Assembly (NCBI GenBank): GCA_965644315.1
Contig: CBFFRQ010000062.1
Coordinates: 434,001 to 498,000 of the forward strand
Source: Caecitellus pseudoparvulus
Taxonomy: Eukaryota; Bigyra: Bicosoecida
Length of the DNA: 64,000 nt
Reading direction: 5' to 3'
The notes beneath the pieces were generated by a model. It searched no databases. It saw only the letters and a list, made by a program, of their open reading frames with translations, and had not been told where the DNA came from. Positions 28,863-40,900 of the stretch are shown here, piece after piece (within the stretch, counting starts at the first letter, position 1; every line of letters begins with the position of its first letter). Position numbers and translations under genes: made by a program.

Positions 28863-30035
28863 ATGTGGAGAGCTTGGACACGACTGACGCCAACAAAGAC
28901 AGCACGGCCAGCTGCAGCTGTGTGTTTTGCACTTGCCACGGCTCCTGTCGTGGCCTCGGCCACCGTTTGGACTGAGGCAAGTTCGTCGCAGGGCTCTCTG
29001 CCGGACATGGGCAGCGATGGTGGCAAGCAACAGCCCAGCACGGCTGAAGTCGCCCAAGGCCAACTGCAGGATGAGCCAAGTGATTTGGAGTTGCTGAGTC
29101 AAGTACAAGTCAACGCTTTGCAGGCTTACTTGGCTTCGCCCGCTTTTAAGGAGCGAGTGCGCCTCAGCTTTCAGCGGAACGCAGCTGAGGAGTTGGGCGG
29201 AGCGATGCACATAGGGCGTGTGCAGGGTGCGCTGACGCAGCTGCACCATGAGGTATGGGATGAGGTCATGGAGGAAGTCATTGGCCAGCGCTGGTGGGCG
29301 GTGGCCCTGCTTTCGCGCGACGCGTTGACTTGCTGCTTTACGCCAGCAGAGCTTGCTGAGTGGCTTCTCGCTGCTCACTGCCCACCCGCAACGACAAAGT
29401 ATGTCAACCTGAGAGAGTACGATTTCTGTGCTCGTAACATGGTGTTCAGCTTGTGCATCATGTACAGTTTGTTGCAGGTCGCAAAGAAACGCTCAGCAAG
29501 CGCCACCTGGAAAGTGCAGGCAGGTTCTGCTGCATTGCTCCTCATCGTGGCCGGCATTTGGGCTGTCACTTCTCTCAAGGTGCACCGAAGGTGGAAGCCG
29601 ACCATGCCGCCGACCGTTGCTGAGGAAATCGCCACTCGGCAAGCGCTTCTGGCTGCCAGGGCCCGGGGCACGATGCTACCGCCACAACCAGCACCTGGTG
29701 CAACTCTCCCACGAAGCGCTTCTGCGGAGCGCTACATTGCCGACATGTCGCCAGATCAAGAACAAGGCAGTGGGGCTGCAAAGGCAAGCAGTGATGGTGA
29801 AGCAGCGCAGCTGGAAGAGTGGATTCAAGCCTCAGCAGGAGAGGCGGCGAGCAGTCGTGCCGCCGCGGCAGAAGCAGCGCTGCGTCGCGCCGTTGCCGAG
29901 GAAGAACTGCGAGCGTCCCTGGTTGCACCTGACAATGCTGCAATTGACACAGACCCAACTGATCAGCATACTTCAAAAAGCAAACAAGCTCGCAGTCGCG
30001 CCGGAAAAGGCGTCGGAACTGAGAACTGTGACTAG
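28863..30035 (+). CDS. Single-pass membrane protein of unknown function
   Basis: About 390 residues, single exon. The start at 28863 gives a basic, Ala-rich N-terminus (MWRAWTRLTPTKTARP...) that could be a signal or organelle-targeting peptide. Residues about 75-200 are a helical, conserved-looking domain (RVRLSFQRNAAEELGG, HHEVWDEVMEEVIGQRWW, CFTPAELAEWLLA). A clear transmembrane helix follows at about 225-245 (SAALLLIVAGIWAVTSL), then a basic KVHRRWKP stop-transfer segment and an Ala/Glu-rich, probably disordered tail. I do not recognise the family. A longer reading from 28584 is open but crosses the repeat region and is unlikely. It converges on the AAGAB-like gene with 60 bp between stops. 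Confidence 0.65.
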   Translation: MWRAWTRLTPTKTARPAAAVCFALATAPVVASATVWTEASSSQGSLPDMGSDGGKQQPSTAEVAQGQLQDEPSDLELLSQVQVNALQAYLASPAFKERVRLSFQRNAAEELGGAMHIGRVQGALTQLHHEVWDEVMEEVIGQRWWAVALLSRDALTCCFTPAELAEWLLAAHCPPATTKYVNLREYDFCARNMVFSLCIMYSLLQVAKKRSASATWKVQAGSAALLLIVAGIWAVTSLKVHRRWKPTMPPTVAEEIATRQALLAARARGTMLPPQPAPGATLPRSASAERYIADMSPDQEQGSGAAKASSDGEAAQLEEWIQASAGEAASSRAAAAEAALRRAVAEEELRASLVAPDNAAIDTDPTDQHTSKSKQARSRAGKGVGTENCD

Positions 30036-30095
30036 CCACATGGGAGGACCAGGTCTCCAGATTAAGGCGCACCGCACCCGTTCCCAGCAATGCAG

Positions 30096-31338
30096 TCACT
30101 CATCGTCCCCCTCCAGGGCTTGCATAAGCGCCATGGCCATGTCGGCTGCCAAGGCTCGCCGCTGCTCGTCTGTCATGGTTCCGGATGTCGTTGCAGCCCG
30201 AACTTGCGCGACCTTGGCAAGCATGTCTTCGAACTGCCCCAACTGGGCCTCCAAGGCCGCATCTTCATCAGCGTCGTGCCCTGCAGCCCCTGCCTCCGCC
30301 AGAAGCCCCGCGGCAGTGGACAGCACATCTGGGGTGGAGAGCGTATCGTGTAGGGCAGTCGCTATGCGCCCTGCAGCCGCGGCATCGTCCTCCTCACTGG
30401 GTATGCCCTTTGCTGCTTCTGTCTCTGGAGTGCTGGTTGGGGGGGGGCTTGCGGCGCCGCCCCCGCCTGCGATATAGTCAGACTCCGGCTCTGCTACTGC
30501 AACCTTGCTCTCGCTGGCTCCCCCAGTCCCAGCGGATGCTTCATCAGAAAGGGGGGGTGCCGTGTCGGGTGTCTGGCGTGGTTTCATGACCATGCTGCTC
30601 CACATGACACTGTCCATGGCCTCCCAAATGCGCGGCACCCCCTCTTTTTCACGGCTGGCACCCCCCTCATGTGGGTCAGTGCAGCACGCAAGCAAGCCTT
30701 CAGCACCCAGATCCAGCCCCAACGAGACACATGCAACATGGGCTTCATCCTTAGCAGCAGGGGCCAGCATGTCAGGGAAGCTGCCCACCACAACCTTCAG
30801 CGCTGCTGGAGCCTCTTGGATGGCGCCCACCAGGGGAGCCATTGCCGCGCCCCAGTCGCTGCCGCCCGCCCTCGCGTCGAGCACAACAATGATACCTTCA
30901 GCGCTGCTGATGGCTTTCAGACATGCTTCACTTGCTGATGTGAACTCGTCAGATGGAACCGCCTCCAGTTGCACCTGCGAAGGGAAGCGGAAATCGACGC
31001 TGCGACGATCAATTTCCGCAGAGAAGATGCCACGACGAACCTGCGCCGTGAAGTACTTGTTGTCAATCACAAGTCTGAAAAGGAAGAGGGATTAGGAGCT
31101 GTGAGGTGGCTTGCGTGTCACTCGCTGCCGTGCTTGCCAGCATTGCCGCACCCGCTTGTGGATGGTGCTGGGGTGCCGGACAGCTCTCCCAGACCTGGGC
31201 GGGGGAGTGCTTGGCAAGTGAACCTGAAACGTGGAAGAGGGGGCTGCACTCAAACACACTTTCAATCAGGGCAGACTTTCCACTCTTTTCTGGGCCTAGA
31301 ACCACAATCTTCGCGGCAGAGCTCTCCTCTGCAGCCAT
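30096..31338 (-). CDS. AAGAB: AAGAB/p34-type (Irc6-like) adaptor-binding, GTPase-like protein
   Basis: Exon 1 (31338 to about 31250) encodes a P-loop: IVVLGPEKSGKSALIE. Exon 2 (about 31074-30096) starts with the family signature IDNKYFTAQV, then GIIVVLDARAG, ALKVVVGSFPDM, and RIWEAMDSVMWSSMVMKPR. It ends with the p34 C-terminal helix: FEDMLAKVAQVRA, MTDEQRRALAADMAMALMQA. Animal AAGAB is a chaperone for assembly of the AP-1 and AP-2 clathrin adaptors. The donor GTGCAG at 31249 is weak; it was picked because it fits the phase of the CTTTTCAG acceptor at 31077, and would give 355 residues with a 175-bp intron. Exon edges are therefore tentative, although identity is well supported. The long acidic/Ala-rich stretch between the core and the final helix is typical of the family. 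Confidence 0.82.
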
Positions 31339-31902
31339 GTTGGAGTGCGCAGGCTGTGTCCTGGCTCAGCTTCAATCTCAAGTCACTGACTGCGAATGCC
31401 ACGCAAGGGCACACCTAGACTTTGCACCACAAGAAGAGGTTGAGCCTGGCTTCCATCCAGCGTGCTGGGTTTCTTAAAAACAGATTTGACAGATTTGTGC
31501 ATTGGGTTTGCTGTTCATCGAGAGTCACAGTCTGTTGAATGATGTTGAAGATGCCAAGCATCGTCACTAGCAGTGCTTATCCCTCCAATGGGGATGGCTC
31601 TTTCAAACAGGGTTTCGCTTATTTGTGAGAAGAGGGCTCGCTTGCTCCACAGCTGCTTCTTTCTGGTTGATCGTGACCATGAACCCACCCAGTCATTTGA
31701 ATTCAAGGAACCGGGAGAGCAAGGCCATCACCGCGTCATGGAAACCTCCACGACTTTCATGCCAGCATTTTTCGCGACCCGGAACGAAGTGGGCGTGGCC
31801 GAACGCGAGCATTAACAGCCCCTAGTTGAATTTGAACTGGGAACAGAGTCGGTATAGTTCGGGAGCGTGGAGCTACGTCACCACATCTTCGTCTTGCAAC
31901 GA
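31339..31902. other. Intergenic region without a supported gene
   Basis: About 560 bp between the AAGAB-like start and the stop of RNF213-like copy B. Only short frames without recognisable content. The duplication begins at its right end; the sequence to the left of 31903 bears no resemblance to that left of 8153. Confidence 0.5.
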
Positions 31903-34900
31903 TTATTCTGAAGTCACCACTACAGCCAAGCCATGCTTCTCCTTCCCTTCGCACGCCTCCCATATGTCATCAAACCAGTCACCTTCTCTGTAGTCGTACA
32001 AACAGACCAGTTGCCCAGGAACATGCGTCATGATGTGCGCATCGATTGCAGCCCCATCTGCGTCTGCTGCCACGTCAAATGGAACCGCATGCACCGACAC
32101 CTCGCCGGAGTACGCCTGCAAGTTGGCGTCGTGCAAGGTTGTGTCGAAGGGAAAGCCTTCCTCATTCAGCACCTTGTACACACGCAGAATGGGAACTGCG
32201 CTCACGTACACTCTGCAAGTGCCACTCCACAGATGACCCGAGACGGCTGGCAAGAGCGCATGCTGGTTGCGGGCAGCGATGGGTTCCCAGCCTCCGTTCA
32301 AGTCTTCATGGGCGACCAGGACGTGCTGCCCCATGCCCAGCCCTCGGACCACACGCAACAGCGCAGAGCCAGACATCTCGCCAGCCTCGTCACAGACGTC
32401 GGCAAAGGGCACCTCCTCGACGCGCGCTTCGAAGAGCCCTGGAGTCAACCACGGTTGTGGGGTCTCATCTTGCACAAGCTCTAAAACGGTGAAAGTAGCC
32501 TTCTGGCAAACAGCACCTCCAATCACACCTTGTCTGCTTGCACCTTTTCGTGATGCTCTGAGCTCCTGGCCCACATCACAGCCGCCATCTGCGCTCGGCG
32601 ACCCCATCGCAGCAGCAAGCCACTTGTGCGACTGCTCCCCTGGCCTGACCCCCGAGGCATCGCCCCTTTCGCCTTCCGCCACCACATCAATGCCATCAAC
32701 AAACACGTTCTCCCAAGCCGATGACAGAGGCACGAAGTTGTATGCGGCTCCCAATGACGCCAGCTGCAAGGGGCTGTACAAGATTATCACAACTGCCGGG
32801 GTGGGGATGCTCCTCCATGCCCTGCATGCCTCACTCTCACGCAAGCGAGTCTGGAACGCGGCTTGACACGAGTCAATGGCTTGGCGGACGACATTCACCT
32901 GGCTTGCTGTGTGGCTGCCCATGTTCGCACAGACAACCAAGGATGGTAGCTCCGAGCTGGGCTCGATGCAGCCCTGCTGGGCAACATGCAACGCAAGCTC
33001 GAAGAAGTCGCTGATTCTGTCCACGATGCCAGTGGAGCTGGGCGCCTCGGACAGCGAGTACACGAAGGCCGACTGGGGCGCTACCGCGCCAACTGCAGCT
33101 CCGTCAGCAGCCGCCCCACCCCCAATGCCACCTTCCACAGCTGCACGCCTGCTCAAGTCGAGTGACGCAAGAGACTCCACCCTGCAGCCAAGCAGGGCTT
33201 CGGCACTTGCACCGCAGCTCTCCAACTGGGCCACTCCTGAGCTGTGGCGCGCAAACACCATGAACTGACACGCAGACGACACAGACTTTGAAGGTTCCCT
33301 GGTGGCTGACACTGCACGCTGCCAAGCTGTGCGGACTGAGCCAAGCAGGCCATGCAGCAGCCGCTGCCCACTGAAGTGCTCCTGTCTCGCCACATACTCC
33401 GTGACGTACCGAGAAGGGAAGACACCGTTGCGGTTGCCGGAGGCGAACGCACCAGCACGTGCCATCTGGAGCAGCTGCGCATTGCATGCATCCACATGCC
33501 TCTCCATGGATGCAAGCAAGCGCTTTGTCACAATACACTCAGGACCTGCTTCTGCCCCTGCATCAGGGGCAGCAGCAGTGCTGTAGCCCACCACACCTTC
33601 CTCGCCTGCTGCTCCTGCCTCCGATGCTGAGGCAGGCTGCCCCTCGTCCCCTGAGCCGTCCATCATGCGGAACGGCGGGGGGACTTCAAAGTGTGTGCCC
33701 ATGCTTTGCGTTTGCCGCAACAGGCGCAGAATCAGAGCGGGCACAGTCTCAGCTTCGGTGTACCCTTGGAACATCAAGGAAGGGTGTCCAGAGGCCACAA
33801 AGCCGGCGAACCTCTCTACCTCCTCCTCAAGGTGGTGGAAGAAGGCCTGCAGACCCGGCTTGTACCGGATGCCACTGAAGCACGGCGGGATGTGCTGGGG
33901 CAAGCTTTCAAGCTGGCTCCGCAGAGCGTCACGGGCAGACAGGACGAACTTGGAGAACCGATTCAGCAGCGGACTGGGCATGTGCCGAAGCTGACTCAAG
34001 GGCACGTGCACAACAACCTTGAAGGCGGGGTGCACGTGCACTGGGATGGACATGGCGCCAATGGTGATGTCAGCGTAGTACGTCTTCTTGCCTTTGTACG
34101 TCGCAGAGCGGTAGTACCGGTTGAACACATCGTACAGCGCTGTGAACACAGACTGCGGGCAGTTCACGAGCAGAGCAGTTTCACCACTCCCCGCCGCTTG
34201 CTTGACACGGCGCAAGGTCTTCGCGATGTTCGTCGGGTTCTGGTCATCTGGGAAGTCACTCAACGAGATCACCGTAGTCGCCCCACGGTCCAGGATGCCC
34301 AGGTCAAACAGCATGTCCACACCTGCCTCACAGTTGGACCGGTCCACCACCAGGGCGTGTCGGAAGTGGGCTTTGCTCGGGTCACCCTCGTACTTCTGCC
34401 CCAACAGGTCTGTGAGTGACTCGAGTGCTGCCGGCTCGTGCTGCCTTCCGCCTGCTTGGCCAGCTGCCCCACCGTGTGCTGCCCCACCATCAAGGCCGCC
34501 CAGCTGGCACTTGAGCAGGAAAGCCTCAACAAGGCGGCTGAACTCCTCGCGGTCCCCTGCGATGCGGGACACTGTCTGCATGTTGCATCGGAGTCCTCCC
34601 ACGAGCACATCGGCAGTCAGCATGTGCAGCCCCGCATCCTGCAGCCTGTGCCGGATGTGGCGACACAAGTACACGAAGTCGCGCAGATGGAACCAACTCA
34701 AGAACCTGCCACTCAATGCATCACGCTGGGACTCAGCCTGGAAAGCTGCGCAGATGCCACGGACCAGCTCCAGCTGCCTTGACGTGTCTCCGTACTTCGG
34801 ATGTGCCGACGTCAGCACTCCATCCACAAGCTCCTTCACCAGCTTGCGCGAGCCGTCCTTCAGCAACAGCTGCATGCCAAGAGTGACGATGTCCTTCTGC

Positions 34901-37900
34901 TGCACTTCCCCCTGACTGCAGTGCACGGACCGGTTGGTCTTCGCAGCGTCCAGCGTCGAGTTGGACAGCAAGATTGTCGGGGGGCCGTCCTTCTCCTCCA
35001 GCACATCGTGTAGAGCTTTCAGCGCTTGACGGCGCTCCTTCGGCAACCCCGCCTCATCGATCACAACACACACACGAGTGGCGTTCCCAGGAGTTGATGC
35101 GATCCGCTGCCGCTGGATCGCACTCTGGTACACCTTCTGCAGCTCCTCAGAGGTGGTCACCTCGGAACACTGGTAGTGCTCAATCTGCATGTGTGGGAAC
35201 CTCCGCAGCACTGCGCTCTGTGAGCTCCGACCAGCGAAGTTGTCGGCCACGATCATCACTGCCATGGTCTTCCCACACCCTGGTGGGCCCGTCGTCAAGA
35301 CGTTGAAGGTGGGCGTCACACACACAGCCAGGCTTGCTGTGAACACTGCTTCCTGCATGGGCGCTGTCTCAGCCAGGCCATCTGGCCGCTTCTTGATCTC
35401 CGAGAACAAGTGCTCCATGGCCCCGTTCAACGTGTTCTGCAGCTCGCCATGCACCAAGTCAGGCTGTCCCACGCCGTCCATGGCGGCCAAGAACGCTAAG
35501 CGGTAGGAATCGTGTCCATTCACGCGTTCAGCTTCGACTCGACTTGGCAAGCGCAGCAAGTAGCACACTGCAATGGACACCAGCAAGGACTGCTTCAACA
35601 AGTCACGCAGGAACTGCACACTGTCTTGGTCTGTCCTGAGGCTCGGCTTGGGCAAGAAGGGGTTCACGGAGACTTCTTGCCCGGCCACCTTCTCACCTGT
35701 GCGCACTCCGGCCTGCAGGAGCCATGCCGCGAGGTCCACACACCGCACGAGGTCTCGGAGGGACACGTGAATGCGCCGCAGTCCAAAGCGCCGGACAGTC
35801 TCCTGGGCTTTGAGCACAAGCCTTGCCGCCATCTGCGCGAAGCCTTCCAATGCCCGCTCATGCTGCTCCTTCACTCCCCGTGTCACTTGCCCAACGTGAG
35901 GCAACTGCCAAGCCTTCTGCTCCACATACATGCGCAAGAACGCCTCTTCATCCTCAGTCTGCAGATCAGGCGCCGCCTTCTCCATCGTGCGCATGGAGGC
36001 TGGGAGGTACTTCACGATGAATGGAGCGTATGCATCCTCACCGTCCTCGCCATCCTTGCTTCCTTGTCGTGTCGATGGCGCATCAGGTGGCGGTGCAGCT
36101 TGACCTGCGCCAGCTGCCGCTTGTGCGCTCTGCACACGCGTGTAGTCCACCACTCCCTGTGCCTGCCGCCGAAGCTGCCCCCTCATGGCCTTGGGGTTGA
36201 TCGTGCCCACGAAGTACAGGTTTTCGGGCAGTTTACGCCCGTTCACGGAGTGCTGTGTGAACGCCTCACATACGATGCCGAGGTCCCCTGCCGTGTCCAG
36301 CTCATCCACGGACACACACATGGTCAGCTGGGCAGATGCAGCAGTGTGTCCTGGTGCTCGCCGCACAGACTCTTCGGCGTCGGCAAGGGTGGCTTCGATT
36401 CGCTTCAGCTCTGCTTCCCACTTGGATGCAGTCATGCCAGCGTGCATGAGCACACGGCTGTACAGCGTCGCCGTCTGGCTGGTGAACACTGACTTGAACA
36501 CCACCCGGAAGTCCAGCCTCTGTGAGAATGTGTCCGTGCCGGCTGCCGCAGGTTGCGCCGCCCCTGGCTCTCCAGCTGCCGCTGCCCCTGCTCCAGCCCC
36601 GCCAACACTCTGCCCTTGCTTGCTCAGCTCCTCCACCACCGAACTGACAGCATCAAAGGTCACCCTCGTCTCCGTCATGTGCTTGACGAGCTCCGCCACG
36701 TCGGCCACACGGCCCTGCGTGTGGAAGTAGTTGAAGTTCTGCTGCAGCCGCTCCCTGTGTGCGGCTGGGATGCCAGCAGCCTGCCGTGGATACTGCACCA
36801 GTGCCAGCTGGATCAAGATGGGCACTTCGTCAAACAGCTTGTTCTGCAGCTCCTCAGATGCGTGGGACTCGAACACGTCCATGACATGCTCCAGATCCAC
36901 GACACGTGGGTCGTTTGTCAGCTCCACTCTCTCCCATGACGGAGACACTGGAGGCACATTCGTGACCTGCACCGTGATCAAGTCAGGGGACACCTCATAC
37001 GTCGCACCCTTGATCCGCAGGATGCCGGACAGGGCCGCGATGTCACTGCTGACAGCTTCGATGCTGCGCCCTTCCAACTGCAGCTGGCGCAGTCGAGCTT
37101 GCAGCCTGGGCAAATTCACACGCGCGAAGGCACGCAACGCAGTGACCAGGAACAAGGACATGTCAAACAGGACATCATCACGGGAGTTGCGCAGGAGGCT
37201 GTACATGTTCACCAAGAAACTCTTGCACACACCTGTGTCGCCTGCAAGCACCATGGAGTTGCCCGACACGCACCAGTCATGCAGCTCCAACATGCGCAGG
37301 GAGTCCCGAAGCGCCAGCACGAAGTTGTTGCGCTCAAGCAGTGGACGCAGCAGTGCAGTGTCTCGCATACCGAAGGCTGGCGCGATCCCAGCTCGCAGCT
37401 GTGCCATGTTGAATCCACCTTGTCCGTCCTGAGCGTCTGAGCTCAGGTATGTGACCATGTTGTCAGAGCCAGGAGCCAAGCTCAGGGTCCGCATCAGCGT
37501 CTTGGCTTCCTGCAGCGTACATGTCGACGGATACACAACGAGGACTCTGAAGTCGAAGACGCCTCCGACAGGTTCAGGGGACTCCACCGGTGTCGGCCGG
37601 ATGGTGGCGACACGCAACCCACCATGGAACATCCCACACGTTGTAGCGACCTCGTAAATCATGAACGACAGCATCTCGTACCAAAACGAAGCCTTGGCAC
37701 ATTCATGCCTGATTGATGATTGACTCGGATTCTTCTTGGCGGTGTCGCTCATGGTCTGCAAGTACTTCAGTCGGGTTTCCAGCAGCTTGGCCATCTGCAC
37801 GACCAAGCGCAGGTTCACATCAGCTGCGCCCCTCAAGAAAGGGTGCTCCGCAAGCGCAACAGCAAGTATGTCTCGCAAGGCTTCATCGCCCAGGCGATCC

Positions 37901-40900
37901 GCCAAGCCTTCCATGCTTGGAAGGAACTTCGAGCTCCGGATCTCGGCACAGGCGTCAGCGAGGCAGCGGCAAGCATCGCCTCCGCAGCCCTGTGCGTGCA
38001 TGTGCAGGCCAAGCCCCACAGCACACAGTCGGAGTGTCGGGTCCATGTGCAGGTCGCCCATGTTGACGACCCGCATGGAGTCGCGCCATTTCACAGCCAA
38101 GTGCCCGTCCAGCTCGGCCAGAAGTGGATGGGACGCTGCACGAACACCACCGCCCGCGCCTGCACTGGGCCAAGCTTCCCGAGCCGGGAACTCCGTCTCG
38201 CCCAGTGCTGGCAGCTCCATGGCGACGTGAAGCTGGACTGAACAGTCGAGAACACATGCCTCACCTGACTGCATGTCACGCAGAAGTCCCAGGCTGAACA
38301 TGTCAAACAAGCACTGCGACAACTGACCCACGTCAGCCTGCTCAAACACGTCAAAGTGCATCCACACACGGCCGCCGCTTTCTCCCAGCCCCTGCACTAC
38401 TTCCTTGTACTGCCAGATCAGATGGGACACGGTGAACCCTTCGTGCACTGGGACACGAATGAGCTTCGCGCCATCAGCTTCGCAGCTCCTGGAAATGTGG
38501 AATGACTTGCCACTTCCAGGCCCGCCGGCCACCAAGTCTGCTCCAGATACGTGGCGAGCTCCCGCAGCCTGGTGCTGTGCTGCCCAGCTGAGGGATCGCA
38601 GCTGGTTGACGCTGGCCGGCACTGGCTCCTTCTTCCACCAAGTATCAGCTGCTGGCGCGACAAACTGACGCATGCCCACCACATCGCCAAATAGCAGGTA
38701 CACTTCCACTGAGAGGTCTGGCGACTGCAAGCACCGGTTCAATGCATCTCGTGCCACCGCGGAGAGACGATCCACCCCCAGGCAGTAGACAGCAGGAGCA
38801 AATGGGGCCTTGCTGCACAGCATGCGCCCCAGCCACTCAATGTCTGCAACAGTCGCGTCAGGGTCACAACGATATAGCTGACTGGGATGCAGGGGCGCGC
38901 CCACTGATGCGTGGTGCTCCAGCGCCTTGTGGCACATGTAGTGCAAGGACTTGCCTCGCAGCAGCACCACCGACACCGCACCTGCATCTTCAGGAACCGC
39001 GCCCACATCCATTGCCCGTGCCAGTACACCTGCCGCCCAGGGCAAGCATCGAGCGACCTCGTCAAAGCCACCAGTGGCCTGTGCCTCCAACTTCTCACAC
39101 ATGGCTTGCTGTGCCAAAGCGTCCATGGCGGGATAACACAGCATGGCATATGGCAGCAGTGCTTGTACGGCCTTGCGTGGCTCATACTGCGTTCCCGCGA
39201 AGCCCTGCAGCGCCTGACTGAGGCCAAGCAGCAGCTTCGGCGTCAGAGCACTCAGTGCAGGGCAGTCATACAGTGCCTCCTCTGTGCCCCCTCGCCACGC
39301 ATCAAGCTGGGCCTCCAAGAGCTCAAGTCGATTCCTCACCTTGTCCACAATGCTTTCTGCTGAGTCAGTGTCCACTTCGTTCAAGGGCACTGCAGCGCCA
39401 CCCGGCTGATACTCGGGGTGACCAGCGCTGGCCAGCTCAAGGTGCACCTTGTGAGCTTCCTCTGCGAGATCATATGCAGCAAGGATGTGCTGCACAGCGT
39501 CGCCATCGTCATCACCTGACTCCCCCACGACCTGCGCATTGGTGATGTTCTCCAACAACTGATCGGGTGTCCACGGCACCCTCGTACCACTCGTTTCGCC
39601 TCCAATGGCGTACGAAAGTGAAATGCCACTGCGGTGCCCCGTCTCGTCGAGAATGGACACGAACTGACCTGTCCCACTGATCTCACGGTGCAGCAGCAGG
39701 AGGTTGGAGTTTGCTGCTTCCCGGTTGGCGCGCTGCAGCGCAGATGCTACACGCTCCCAGTTATCCACCAGCGCCTTGATCTCACCCACCAACGCCTCAG
39801 CAACGGCGCCTCGAGTGCTCCGTGCTCCACTCCCACTGGCATCCTCCCGCGATGCTCGTGAAGTGATCACCCCATCCACAGCCCTCACAAGGTCCACAAT
39901 GGACACTTGAGCGGCCCCTGCTCCCTCCGCTGCCATGCCACCTCGAGCGAGTGGGGAAGCCTGGCGGGCTGGCAGTACAGCCTCAGCAAGCTGCCGCAGT
40001 GGCGGCAGGTGCCGCAGAAGCCCTTGCAAGTGGGTGTCAGCGGTTGATGCTTGCAAGGCCAGCTCGAACTGACCTGCATAGTCCTCGCTGTGCTCGTCGA
40101 GGTACTGCATGAAGTCTGACATGGATGGCAGTGCCGCGATGACCTGCATGATCGCCAGATCCAGCCCGCCGAGCTCGGCACTGATGTTGGCCAGGGCGGC
40201 CTTTACCTGACTCACCTTGGCGCTTTGTGCCCTCCGGATCGGAGCACAGGCCACCTCCACATCACGGCACCCCAACACTCCCAGTGCTTCCCTGAAAGCG
40301 CCCAACGTGTCTTGCATGCGCAGCAACTCAGTCGCTTGCCGCACGTTCGCCACCTGCGTCTGGAAGACACTCGGCCGATCCGACGAAGACCCACCTTGGT
40401 CGTCGTTGAAGAAGCTGGAGATGGCGGCAAGCTCGCGCCCAAAGTGAGCACCACGTGGCAAGTCGTCGCCACCCCCCATTCCCTGCGTGCCAGACCTGCC
40501 CAGCTCAGACACCTTCTGGTCACCCATGTTCAGCAGCTTCTTCAACCCTTCCAGGACTGCCTCGATCGCTGCATCCCAGCCACGGCCGGTGTGACGTTGG
40601 CCTGCCAGTCGCCGCGTAATGGCTTCCCGCACAAGTCGATCGCGGAACAGTACACTCTTGTGGTCCATGAAGTGCTTCAGCGCCCTGAACGATGTCTCAG
40701 ACAGCACCACTCCACCTTGCTGCAGCTCAACAAAGTTCAGCCAATCCCTCACGGTGGAACCATCATCTGGTGGTGGAGCAGCGTCTCGTGCTTGGCCGGC
40801 ACCAGCTCCGAACAGAGTCAGCTCCGAGTACCACAAAGCCATGGCTCGCAGGGACTGTACCTTCGCTTTCGCGTTTGTAAGGGTAGCCAGTCTATCTCGA

